A stretch of 64,000 nt of DNA, from NCBI RefSeq assembly GCF_040689105.1, contig NZ_JBFBVU010000001.1, positions 124,001-188,000 on the forward strand, given 5' to 3'. The notes below the pieces were generated by a model. It did not search any database. It was not told the DNA's origin and worked only from the letters and a program-made list of their open reading frames with translations. The position numbers and the translations under genes were made by a program. This stretch comes from Meridianimarinicoccus marinus. Its GTDB lineage: Bacteria; Pseudomonadota; Alphaproteobacteria; Rhodobacterales; Rhodobacteraceae. Positions 25,294 through 33,446 of this stretch are shown here, piece after piece. How positions within the stretch are numbered: the first letter of the stretch is position 1; each line of letters opens with the position of its first letter.

Positions 25294-26697
25294 TCAGCTG
25301 GCGCGGCGTTCCTCGAAGCTCAGCGCGATGAAGCTGGGCAGGTGGTCGCCCATGCCTACGATCTTGCTGTCCTCGCGGTCGTCGTAGCGATCCTTGCGGT
25401 TGCGGCCGCCACGGGTCCGGCGCGGGCGGTCTTCGCGGGCGGGCTTTTCCGATTTCGCGGGCTTCTCGCGGGTTTCGGTGGCTTCCACCACCGGGGTCTC
25501 GACCTCTTCGACGCGCGGTTCGCGCCGCTTGCGCTTGGGCGGCTCGGGCAGGTCCGGGCTGTCGATGCGCGGGATAGGCTTGGCGATCAGCTTCTCGATG
25601 GCGTCGAGATTCTTCTCGTCCGCCGGGGCGCAGATCATCATCGCCTTGCCATCGCGTCCGGCGCGGCCGGTGCGTCCGATGCGGTGGACATAGTCCTCGG
25701 CATGGGAGGGCACGTCGTAGTTGAACACATGGCTCACCGCCGGCACGTCCAGACCGCGCGCGGCCACATCCGAGGCCACGAGGAACCGAAGGTTGCCATC
25801 GCGGAAGCCCTGCAATGTCGCGGTGCGCTGCGACTGCTCCAGATCGCCATGAATGGCGGCAGCATCATAGCCGTGCTTTTTCAGCGACTTGGCCACGATA
25901 TCCACATCGACCTTGCGGTTGCAGAAGACGATGGCATTGCTGCATTTTTCGCCTTCGGCATCGATCATCGAGCGCAACATGTCGCGCTTTTCCTTGTGGG
26001 CCCGGTCGCGGCGGCTGGGCTTGAACATCGCCACGCCCTGTTCGATGGTCTCGGAGGCGGTGGCCTGACGGGCCACTTCGATGCGTTCCGGGTTCGACAG
26101 GAAGGTGTTGGTGATCCGCTCGATCTCGGGCGCCATGGTGGCCGAGAAGAACAGGGTCTGCCGGGTGAAGGGCGTCAGCGAGAAGATGCGTTCGATATCG
26201 GGGATGAACCCCATGTCGAGCATCCGGTCGGCCTCGTCCACCACCATGATCTCGATCCCGGTCAGCAGCAGCTTGCCGCGTTCGAAATGATCCAGAAGAC
26301 GGCCCGGCGTGGCGATCAGGACGTCAACGCCCTTGTCGATCAGCGTGTCCTGTTCCTTGAACGACACGCCGCCGATCAGCAGCGCCTTGGTCAACTTCAG
26401 GTGGGTTGAATAGGTGTCGAAGTTCTCGGCCACCTGGGCGGCCAGTTCCCGCGTGGGGGCCAGCACAAGGCTGCGCGGCATGCGCGCCCGGGCCCGGCCG
26501 CGCGCCAGCATCGAGATCATCGGCAGCACGAAGGCCGCGGTCTTGCCGGTGCCGGTCTGGGCGATGCCCAGCACGTCGCGCCGCTCTAGCGCGGGCGGAA
26601 TGGCGCCGGCCTGAATGGGGGTGGGGGTCTCGTATCCGGCCTCGGCGATTGCCTTGAGCACCTTCGGCCCCAGGCTGAGGTCTGTGAATTTCGTCAT
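25294..26697 (-). CDS. DEAD-box ATP-dependent RNA helicase (RhlE-like)
   Basis: About 467 residues. Motifs in order: Q-motif region TPTPIQ, Walker A AQTGTGKTAA, PTRELAAQV, DEAD in VVDEADRMLDMGF, SATMAPE, and the C-terminal HRIGRTGRAGRDG. The tail after about residue 370 is basic and low-complexity (Arg/Lys/Glu with RPRRTRGGRNRKDR), typical of RNA-binding extensions in cold-shock and ribosome-assembly helicases. The start was placed at MTKFTDL (26697); an ATG two codons upstream (26703) is equally possible. The closest named group is RhlE. Confidence 0.92.
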   Translation of the reverse strand: MTKFTDLSLGPKVLKAIAEAGYETPTPIQAGAIPPALERRDVLGIAQTGTGKTAAFVLPMISMLARGRARARMPRSLVLAPTRELAAQVAENFDTYSTHLKLTKALLIGGVSFKEQDTLIDKGVDVLIATPGRLLDHFERGKLLLTGIEIMVVDEADRMLDMGFIPDIERIFSLTPFTRQTLFFSATMAPEIERITNTFLSNPERIEVARQATASETIEQGVAMFKPSRRDRAHKEKRDMLRSMIDAEGEKCSNAIVFCNRKVDVDIVAKSLKKHGYDAAAIHGDLEQSQRTATLQGFRDGNLRFLVASDVAARGLDVPAVSHVFNYDVPSHAEDYVHRIGRTGRAGRDGKAMMICAPADEKNLDAIEKLIAKPIPRIDSPDLPEPPKRKRREPRVEEVETPVVEATETREKPAKSEKPAREDRPRRTRGGRNRKDRYDDREDSKIVGMGDHLPSFIALSFEERRAS

Positions 26698-26974
26698 ATG
26701 CATCCCAGGGGCGGCATCGGGCCACCCGTTTTTTGTATAGGACGCGATGTTCCGGGCGCCCCAGCAAGCAAGGTTAAAGGCGCCCCTAGGACGCCATGCC
26801 GCGTGGTACCTCAATTCAGGCGAGGGGTCAACTTTATGCATATATCAGGGAAAATGTGCGGCTTTGCGGGCGCAGGCGGCGCCGACGACCCGCCGCGCAG
26901 ACCCGCCAATGCTTGTTCCGCGCCGCCCGAGCCCGTACATCTTTTCCCGTATTCCAAACCGGGGCGCCGCGCAG

Positions 26975-28090
26975 ATGGGTCAGACAAGCAAGCTGGGGCG
27001 CGAGGTGCAACGGCTGCGGCGGCAGCTGCGCGACGGCGGCCGGATCCTGCAAACCGCGCTGCTGCGTCCGCTCTGGCCGGTTCTGGCGCGGCGGCTGGTG
27101 CGGGTGCTTCCCGGCAAGCAGGCCCGCACGGACCGGATCGCGCTGGTTTTGATCTATCAGCCGGGTGGCCTGCCGGCGTCGCTGTCCGAAACTCTCGATG
27201 CGCTGGCCCGGCACGATTATGCGCTGTTCTTCGTGGTGAATGGGGCGCTGCCCGACAGTGATCTGGCGGCCTTGCGGGACCGTGGGTTCGCGGTGATGAC
27301 GCGGCCCAACATCGGCTATGATTTCGGCGGCTACCGGGACGGGATCGCCTATTTGCGGGTCAGCGGCGCGCTGCCCGCGCAATTGCTGGTGATGAACGAC
27401 ACGCTGTGGCTGCCGGCCATGGATGGGCCCGATACGCTGGCGGCCTTTGCCCAAATGGACGCGCCCTATGCCGCCCTGTGCAACTTCCCCTATCGCCCCG
27501 GTCGCGGACGGGATCCGGCCCTGACAGGCCAGACCCATGCGGCCTCATTCCTGTTCCGGGTCTCGCGCGAGGTGCTGGACAGCGCGGCCTTCGCGCGGTT
27601 CTGGTCGGGCTATACGCTGAGCGCGGCAAAGGCGCAGGTGTTGGAACGGGGCGAGGTCGGCTTCAGCAAGGCCATGTCCGAGGCCGGCTTCCCGCCGCGC
27701 TGCCTGCTGGATCACGACGCCATCGCAACGCGCATTCCGGCCCTGCCGCGCCCCGATCTGGAGGATTTCCTGCGCCGCCTGCCGGTTCTGAACGCCCGCC
27801 TGCGCCCGGCCCATGACGAGATGATGCAGAGACTTGCGGCGGGCAGGGTTGCGGACGACGACCTGCGCGGCTTTGCCCGAACGCTGGTGGCGGAACTGAA
27901 TCCCTGGGACAGCCACGCCTATTACGGCCTGTTCCGCGGGGAGGTGAATTTCATCAAGAAGGCCAATTTGAAGCATCCGGCGAACGCCCGGCGGCTTCTG
28001 GACATGTCTACCGCCGATGGGCTGGCCCTGCGCCCTTTTGTTCGCGACGAGCTTGAAACAATCGCGACACGCGCGCAGCCGGGCGGCTGA
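26975..28090 (+). CDS. RgpF-like (rhamnan synthesis F family) glycan protein
   Basis: About 371 residues from the ATG at 26975. RIALVLIYQPGGLPASLSETL opens a Rossmann-like region. The hallmark NIGYDFGGYRDGIAYLR and LLVMNDTLWLP match the rhamnan-synthesis protein F family, which acts in rhamnose-polymer or O-antigen assembly. The frame stays open further upstream (ATGs at 26747 and 26909), but those extensions are Arg/Pro-rich and look non-coding. The 277-base gap to the divergent helicase shows nothing else recognisable. Confidence 0.75.
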   Translation: MGQTSKLGREVQRLRRQLRDGGRILQTALLRPLWPVLARRLVRVLPGKQARTDRIALVLIYQPGGLPASLSETLDALARHDYALFFVVNGALPDSDLAALRDRGFAVMTRPNIGYDFGGYRDGIAYLRVSGALPAQLLVMNDTLWLPAMDGPDTLAAFAQMDAPYAALCNFPYRPGRGRDPALTGQTHAASFLFRVSREVLDSAAFARFWSGYTLSAAKAQVLERGEVGFSKAMSEAGFPPRCLLDHDAIATRIPALPRPDLEDFLRRLPVLNARLRPAHDEMMQRLAAGRVADDDLRGFARTLVAELNPWDSHAYYGLFRGEVNFIKKANLKHPANARRLLDMSTADGLALRPFVRDELETIATRAQPGG

Positions 28091-28102
28091 GCGCCGCCCG
28101 GC
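28078..28102. terminator. Perfect 10-bp hairpin over a convergent gene junction
   Basis: GCCGGGCGGC and GCCGCCCGGC form a perfect ten-base-pair stem around the five-base loop TGAGC. The loop contains the TGA stop of the RgpF-like gene, and the prfC stop begins two bases beyond the stem. Position and strength suggest a bidirectional terminator or 3'-end stabiliser. There is no T tract on either side. Confidence 0.55.
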
Positions 28103-28103
28103 C

Positions 28104-29711
28104 TCAGACCATCATTTCCTTGGTCGCGCTGAGGGTCAGATCGGGATAGTCCCGCTCGATACGGTCGATGTCCCATTGCAGGCGGGTCAGATACACGTGG
28201 TCGCCGTCGTTGTCGGTGGCCATATGCCCCTTGTTGGTCGAGATGAACTTGTCCAGCGCCGCCTGCGGCCCCGACACCCAGCGGGCCGAGGTGAACTGTG
28301 AGCTTTCAAAGCGCACGGGCAGCCCGTATTCCAGCTCGATCCGGCTGGCCAGAACCTCGAACTGCAACGCGCCCACAACGCCGACGATGAAGCCCGAGCC
28401 GATCATCGGCTTGAAGATCTTGGCGGCCCCTTCCTCGGCGAATTGCATCAGCGCCTTGTCCAGATGCTTGGCCTTCAAAGGGTCCAGCGCGCGCACCGAT
28501 TGCAGCAGTTCCGGCGCGAAGGACGGGATGCCGGTGACGCGCAGCGCCTCGCCCTCGGTCAGCGTATCGCCGATGCGCAGCTGGCCGTGGTTCGGGATGC
28601 CGATGATGTCGCCGGCCCAGGCCTCTTCGGCCAACTCCCGGTCGGACGCCAGAAACATCACCGGGTTGGAAATCGCCATGGGCTTCTTGCTGCGCACATG
28701 GGTCAGCTTCATGCCGCGCCGGAAATGGCCCGAAGCCATGCGCAGGAAGGCCACCCGGTCGCGGTGCTTGGGGTCCATGTTGGCCTGCACCTTGAAGACA
28801 AAGCCGGTGACCTTCTTCTCGTCGGGCGAGATCTGGCGCGGCTGCGCGGACTGCGGCTGCGGCTCGGGGCCATAGTTGGCGATCCCGTCCATCAGTTCCT
28901 TGACCCCGAAAGAGTTGATCGCCGAGCCGAACCAGATCGGCGACATGGTGCCATCCATGATCGCCTGCGGATCGAGGCGCGGCAGCAACTCGCGCGCCAT
29001 CTCGACCTCCTCGCGCAACTGCTCCAGCTGACCTGCCGGGATGTGCTGCTCCAGCAGCGGATCGTCCAGCCCGTTGATCTCGATGCTCTCGGCCACCTTG
29101 TTGCGGTCGGCGCGATCCATTAGTTCCAGCCGGTCGTTGATCAGATCGTAGCAGCCCAGGAAATCCCGGCCCATGCCGATCGGCCAGCTGGCGGGCGTTA
29201 CGTCGATGGCCAGATTTTCCTGGATCTCGTCGACGATATCAAAGGTGTCGCGGCTTTCGCGGTCCATCTTGTTGCAGAAGGTCAGGATCGGCAGGTCGCG
29301 CAACCGGCAGACCTCGAACAGCTTGCGGGTCTGGCTTTCCACGCCCTTGGCGCCATCGATCACCATAATCGCCGCATCCACCGCCGTCAGGGTGCGATAG
29401 GTGTCCTCGGAAAAATCCGAGTGGCCCGGCGTGTCCACGAGGTTGAACCGATAGGTCTTGAAATCAAAGGACATGGCCGAGGCCGAGACCGAAATGCCCC
29501 GATCCTGCTCCATCTTCATGAAGTCCGACCGGGTGCGCCGCGCCTCGCCCTTGGCGCGCACCTGACCGGCCATCTGGATGGCGCCGCCATAGAGCAGGAA
29601 TTTCTCGGTCAGCGTGGTTTTCCCCGCGTCCGGATGCGAAATGATCGCGAAGGTACGGCGCCGCGCCACTTCGGGCGGCAGGTCTGGGGCATTTTGAGAT
29701 CGGTCCAACAT
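28104..29711 (-). CDS. prfC: Peptide chain release factor 3
   Basis: Translational GTPase (535 residues) that recycles RF1 and RF2 from the ribosome after termination. G1 is SHPDAGKTTL near residue 27, G3 is DTPGHSDFSEDTYRTL and G4 is CNKMDRE. The C-terminal region fits domains II and III of RF3. The start at the ATG at 29711 gives MLDRSQN and the family-typical RRRTFAIISHPDAGKT. The open frame continues upstream to 30605 but that part is antisense to the ParA-like gene. Confidence 0.96.
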   Translation of the reverse strand: MLDRSQNAPDLPPEVARRRTFAIISHPDAGKTTLTEKFLLYGGAIQMAGQVRAKGEARRTRSDFMKMEQDRGISVSASAMSFDFKTYRFNLVDTPGHSDFSEDTYRTLTAVDAAIMVIDGAKGVESQTRKLFEVCRLRDLPILTFCNKMDRESRDTFDIVDEIQENLAIDVTPASWPIGMGRDFLGCYDLINDRLELMDRADRNKVAESIEINGLDDPLLEQHIPAGQLEQLREEVEMARELLPRLDPQAIMDGTMSPIWFGSAINSFGVKELMDGIANYGPEPQPQSAQPRQISPDEKKVTGFVFKVQANMDPKHRDRVAFLRMASGHFRRGMKLTHVRSKKPMAISNPVMFLASDRELAEEAWAGDIIGIPNHGQLRIGDTLTEGEALRVTGIPSFAPELLQSVRALDPLKAKHLDKALMQFAEEGAAKIFKPMIGSGFIVGVVGALQFEVLASRIELEYGLPVRFESSQFTSARWVSGPQAALDKFISTNKGHMATDNDGDHVYLTRLQWDIDRIERDYPDLTLSATKEMMV

Positions 29712-30011
29712 GGGCGCGATATAGCGAGGCTCGCAGGGCGGGGCAATCAGCAGCGGTTGTCCGCGCCACGAAAATCGCCGCCACCGTCTGCTGGGCTCTG
29801 AAGCGGGGATTGGATCCACGGCAGGGGCGCGCGTCAAACCGGGAGCAGGGCACATTCCTTCCCTAGATTTTTCTTGTTGAAAATACTCAAGAAACCGCGC
29901 AGCGATGCCCCGCACCAACCACCTTCGCTGCGGTCCAAACTTCGCGAGCCGTTGCGCTGCACAACGGCCTGCGTCTACGATCCCGCACGCGGAGCAGGGG
30001 GGAGCGACCGG
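29712..30011. other. Intergenic gap between prfC and the ParA-like gene
   Basis: Divergent spacer of 300 bases. It holds a degenerate copy of the motif also seen between nuoD and nuoE (29868-29888, TTTTTC..TG....AAAATACTC). A plus-strand frame from an ATG at 29874 runs into the ParA-like gene but has poor codon use. No tRNA or other RNA was recognised. Confidence 0.5.
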
Positions 30012-30635
30012 ATGAAGACGGTGTTGATCGCCAATCGAAAGGGCGGCTGCGGCAAGACGACGGTGGCGATCACCCTGTCCGCGGCGCTGGCCAATGGCGG
30101 TGCGCGGGTGGCGCTTGCGGATGCCGATCCGCAGAAATCGGCCACTCGGTGGCTGAAGCGCCGCCCGCCCGAGGCCGCCCCGGTCACCCGCCTGAACTGG
30201 AGTGCTGCGAAATCCTTCGGAACCTCTCCGAAAAAGACCGACTGGCTGATCGTTGATGCCCCCGGCGCCATGCAGGGCGACGGGGCGCAGGCGTTGGTGG
30301 CGCAAGCCCATATGGTGCTGATCCCAGTGCAGCCCTCGCTGTTTGACGCCGACAGCACGCGGCGGTTTCTCAACAAGCTGGCCGAGACCAAGCGCATCCG
30401 GAACGGCAAAGTTCGAATCAGCCTGGTGGCGATGCGTCTGCGCCCCAGAACCCGCGCGGCGGCCCGGCTTGAGACGTTCTTCCAGACCCTTGGGGTGACC
30501 CCGCTGGCCGGCATCGGCGAACGGGCCGCCTATGGCGATCTGGCCGAAGCCGGGCTGAGCATCTTTGACATGCCGCAGGCCCCCTACAAGCCCTTGCAAG
30601 CGCAATGGCAGCCCCTTCTGGACGCGCTGGGATAG
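30012..30635 (+). CDS. Orphan ParA/MinD-like ATPase
   Basis: A 207-residue P-loop ATPase starting MKTVLIANRKGGCGKTT. The KGGCGKTT sequence is the deviant Walker A box of the ParA/MinD/Soj family, with an Asp-rich ADADPQKSATRWLKRR switch and a Walker B-like DWLIVDAPGA. No parB, minC or plasmid gene is adjacent, so it is an orphan whose cargo is unknown. Many alphaproteobacteria carry such single ParA-like proteins for positioning chemotaxis, polar or storage structures. GGGGGGAGCGACCGG precedes the ATG. Confidence 0.85.
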   Translation: MKTVLIANRKGGCGKTTVAITLSAALANGGARVALADADPQKSATRWLKRRPPEAAPVTRLNWSAAKSFGTSPKKTDWLIVDAPGAMQGDGAQALVAQAHMVLIPVQPSLFDADSTRRFLNKLAETKRIRNGKVRISLVAMRLRPRTRAAARLETFFQTLGVTPLAGIGERAAYGDLAEAGLSIFDMPQAPYKPLQAQWQPLLDALG

Positions 30636-30650
30636 CCTGCGCCGGGACTT

Positions 30651-30664
30651 TCACGCAAACGTGA
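30651..30664. promoter_or_regulatory. Small inverted repeat upstream of the SnoaL-like gene
   Basis: TCACG-CAAA-CGTGA, a five-base inverted repeat with a four-base centre, lies 75 bases upstream of the chosen start in an otherwise AT-richer 104-base gap. It could be an operator or a short hairpin after the ParA-like gene. No regulator family is assigned. Confidence 0.25.
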
Positions 30665-30739
30665 GTCTAAAATCTTGAAATTGTCACGACCCAACGTCAT
30701 GCTGAGGAACACATCATGAACATCAGGGAGGGATTGCAG

Positions 30740-31105
30740 ATGGATATGAATGACGTCGCCACGGAACTTGTGGCCGGCTGCCGCGAGGGTCGCGCAGCCG
30801 AAAACCTGGACAAGCTTTACGCTCCCGATGCGGTTTCGGTCGAGGCCGTGGACAATGGCAACGGCCGCGAATCCGTCGGGGTCGAGGCGATCCGCGGCAA
30901 GCACGCCTGGTGGGGCGAGAACTTCGAGGTGCACAGCGGTTCGGTCAGCGATCCCATGCCGCACGGTGACAACAAGTTCGCCGTGATCTTCGAAATGGAT
31001 GCCACCATGAAAGCCACCGGAGAGCGCAGCCAGATGAAGGAAGTGGGCGTCTACACTGTGACCGACGGCAAGATCTCGCACGAAGAGTTCTTTTACGGCA
31101 GTTGA
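30740..31105 (+). CDS. SnoaL/NTF2-like fold protein
   Basis: About 121 residues with an N-terminal helix (LVAGCREGRAAENLDKLYAP), then beta strands with SVEAVDN, and the element HAWWGENFEVH followed by FAVIFEMDATMKATGERSQ and GKISHEEFFYG. This is the pattern of the SnoaL-like/NTF2-like family. Such proteins are enzymes (isomerases, cyclases) or ligand-binding proteins. The ATG at 30740 has a good GGGAGG seven bases upstream; an alternative ATG at 30716 would add eight residues. Confidence 0.75.
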   Translation: MDMNDVATELVAGCREGRAAENLDKLYAPDAVSVEAVDNGNGRESVGVEAIRGKHAWWGENFEVHSGSVSDPMPHGDNKFAVIFEMDATMKATGERSQMKEVGVYTVTDGKISHEEFFYGS

Positions 31106-31157
31106 TCGGACCCGGTCGGGCGGGCCTGTCGGATGGCCGCCCGGTCGGGATCTGCCA

Positions 31158-32267
31158 TCACAAGCCCAGCTTGCGTTTCAGGCGGCTCAGGGCGGATTTC
31201 TTCTTTTTCTTCTTTACGGGCACCGGCTCGGTCGGGGCGGATTTCATCGTGGCGCGCAGGGCCTCCCCGCCGTCGAACGGGTTCGGGAAGGCGGCCTGCA
31301 GGTCTGGCGACACGCGATAGGCCGTGCGATGCTGCGGCGGAATTTCCACGCCATCCGCATAGAGCCCCAAGCCCCAGGGGCCTGACAACTCGGGCCGCGC
31401 CTGATCCGCCGCCAGTCGGTTGGCATAGTCCTGCGACAGGGCATCCAGCACCTCGATCTCGGCGCACCATTCGGCCGATTGTGCGTCGTAAAGCCCGCGC
31501 ACGTAGCTGCCCTTCTTCAGAAACCCCGAGAAATGGATGAAATCCAGCGGCTCGCCATCCACCAGCACCCCGCCGTCCTCGCCGCGGGTGAGCTTTCGCT
31601 GGAAGGTGTTCCAGCGGGCGACATTGTAGGTCGGGCGGCGCAGCACCCGGACACTGTCGAAGTATCCTGGCACCAGATCGATCCACTTCTGATCGGTGAA
31701 CAGGTGCCGAGGCTCGTCGATCAAGCAGTAATTGCGCAAGCGGTGCCGCCACCAGCGTGCGAACTGCCGCCCCTCCTCGTCGTTGCGCACCCCGAAGAAG
31801 CCCAGGTTGAACGACCCGACCTTGAGTTGGTTCAGCTCGAAGAACACCCAGGAGTCGTTGTCATGGGGCAGGCAGGCGTGCGGCGTCAGGGTGATCGAGT
31901 TCTCTGACAGGCTTTGCAGGATCTCGGTGCAGGGAGAATGCACTTCGCAATCCGGATCGAAGAACAGCACGCCGTCGCAATCCTCGCGTTCCAGCAGGGC
32001 ATGCAGGACGAAGGGTTTGGCCGCCGTCGCCATCTCCATCACGGTGTGCTGAAAGATCCATTTTTCCAGGTCAGGGATCTGCGGGCGCAGGTCTTCCAGG
32101 GTCCAGGATTCGTCAAACCCCTCTTGGGTGGCGTCGAACCCGTCGGGCGCGGCATCGGTCAGGCAAAAGACCAGCCGCGCCTGCGGCATGTGTTTGCGCA
32201 CCGATTGCGCCAGAATGCGGGCGTTCGGGAAATAGTTCAGGGCGCAGGTGGTAAAGACATAGATCAC
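31158..32267 (-). CDS. Putative glycosyltransferase, GT-A-like
   Basis: A 369-residue protein starting MIYVFTTCALNYFPNARIL. VLFFDPDCEVHSPCTEIL contains a DPD metal/nucleotide-binding motif. VGSFNLGFFGVRNDEEG, FTDQKWIDLVPGYFD and the late HFSGF are elements of nucleotide-diphospho-sugar transferase-like proteins. The C-terminus is a Lys-rich tail with six lysines in a row followed by SALSRLKRKLGL. It overlaps the sulfotransferase by four bases, so the pair is probably co-translated. Donor and acceptor sugars are unknown. Confidence 0.75.
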   Translation of the reverse strand: MIYVFTTCALNYFPNARILAQSVRKHMPQARLVFCLTDAAPDGFDATQEGFDESWTLEDLRPQIPDLEKWIFQHTVMEMATAAKPFVLHALLEREDCDGVLFFDPDCEVHSPCTEILQSLSENSITLTPHACLPHDNDSWVFFELNQLKVGSFNLGFFGVRNDEEGRQFARWWRHRLRNYCLIDEPRHLFTDQKWIDLVPGYFDSVRVLRRPTYNVARWNTFQRKLTRGEDGGVLVDGEPLDFIHFSGFLKKGSYVRGLYDAQSAEWCAEIEVLDALSQDYANRLAADQARPELSGPWGLGLYADGVEIPPQHRTAYRVSPDLQAAFPNPFDGGEALRATMKSAPTEPVPVKKKKKKSALSRLKRKLGL

Positions 32268-33271
32268 CAGTCGGTCACCTTCTCGACGAAGTCGCGGTAT
32301 TTCTTCTTGCGCATGAAATAGAGGCTGAACGGCGGCTTGGAGATTTTCGCGGCCACGGCCTTGGCGCCTTTCTGAACCGAGATGTCACCGGCCGGCGACT
32401 TGTAGATCTCGGACAATTGCACATCCGCCATACCGGCCCTTGTTTTCAGGCCGGAGGGATCATGCACCAGCGCCGAGGCGATATCTTCGCGCGGGTGCCC
32501 CTGTGCGGTGGCCCAGTCGGCATCCTCCAGCCTTTGCCAGATCTCCAGCACCGGCGCGATCAGGCTGCTGTCGCACACCGGCAGCACCGGGTCCTTTTTC
32601 GACAGAGCCGTGTGATCGATGGTCGTGGTCGCCGTATCTGCCCCCAGCGACAGGCCCAGCCCGTCTTCGGCCACCTGCAGCGGATTGATCCCGGCAAGGA
32701 TGTGATGATGACCCAGAACCACGCAATCGTCTGGATACGCGGCCAGAAGATCCAGCAGGTGCTGGTTGTGTTCGATCCACAGCTTAAGGGCCAGATCGGG
32801 ATCGTGATAGAATCGCCGCGCGATGTTGTCGGTGTTGTGGCTGCGCGCCATCCACAGCGCGGACCGGCGGTTCAGCGATTGCGAGGTCGCCACCGGGTGC
32901 CGGTACACGATCAGGAATTTAAGACCGGGAACCTCGGCCCGCCATTGGCGCATGAACCGGCACATGCGCGGATCCTTGACCGCCCAGACCGGCTCTTTGG
33001 CGTCGCGCGCCGCGCAATAGTCGCGCACCCATTGCGCTTCGTCCGGCGTGAACGCGATCGGGCCGTCGGGAATACGCGCCCAATCCGCATCCTTTCTGGC
33101 AAGAATGCCATCGTGAAACCGAACCACAGGCCAGCTTTCGAAATGGCCGAAGCGATTGAATTCATTTGCCCCGATCAGGTCCTCGCCCAGCGACAAGCCG
33201 CAATTGGCCAGTTGTTGCGCGACCGATGAGGTTCCGCTTCGGTGAAATCCGGCGACGATCAGTCCTGTCAT
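32264..33271 (-). CDS. Sulfotransferase-family protein
   Basis: About 335 residues. VAGFHRSGTSSVAQQL at residues 6-21 is a 5'-phosphosulfate-binding loop for PAPS. IVYRHPVATSQSLNRRSAL is the 3'-phosphate-binding region of the sulfotransferase-3-like family. The protein probably moves sulfate from PAPS to a carbohydrate. The start at the ATG at 33271 begins just before the PAPS loop; the frame is open further upstream without family similarity. It is divergent from two large glycan-modifying genes, which points to a sulfated surface glycan. Confidence 0.8.
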   Translation of the reverse strand: MTGLIVAGFHRSGTSSVAQQLANCGLSLGEDLIGANEFNRFGHFESWPVVRFHDGILARKDADWARIPDGPIAFTPDEAQWVRDYCAARDAKEPVWAVKDPRMCRFMRQWRAEVPGLKFLIVYRHPVATSQSLNRRSALWMARSHNTDNIARRFYHDPDLALKLWIEHNQHLLDLLAAYPDDCVVLGHHHILAGINPLQVAEDGLGLSLGADTATTTIDHTALSKKDPVLPVCDSSLIAPVLEIWQRLEDADWATAQGHPREDIASALVHDPSGLKTRAGMADVQLSEIYKSPAGDISVQKGAKAVAAKISKPPFSLYFMRKKKYRDFVEKVTDW

Positions 33272-33446
33272 GAAATCTCGGGATGCCTTTGTTGGAATGT
33301 GGGGGCCGAGCAGGCAGATTTCCCAACAAGTTACCCACTTTCCCAAAAACGGTAAACACGATACTCAGCACAGAAGGGGATTGCGAGCGGATGCCGCAGT
33401 GCGATCGCTGGCCTTATCGGGCAAGATATTGAAAACGTGTTGAAAC

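Noticed and set aside
29712..30605. N-terminal extension of prfC to about 833 residues
   Set aside because: The extra part is antisense to the ParA-like gene and has no similarity to RF3. The ATG at 29711 gives the normal N-terminus.
30665..30739. Heat-shock-type promoter (CTTGAA) before the SnoaL-like gene
   Set aside because: A -35-like CTTGAA is present but no matching -10 element is found at the right distance.
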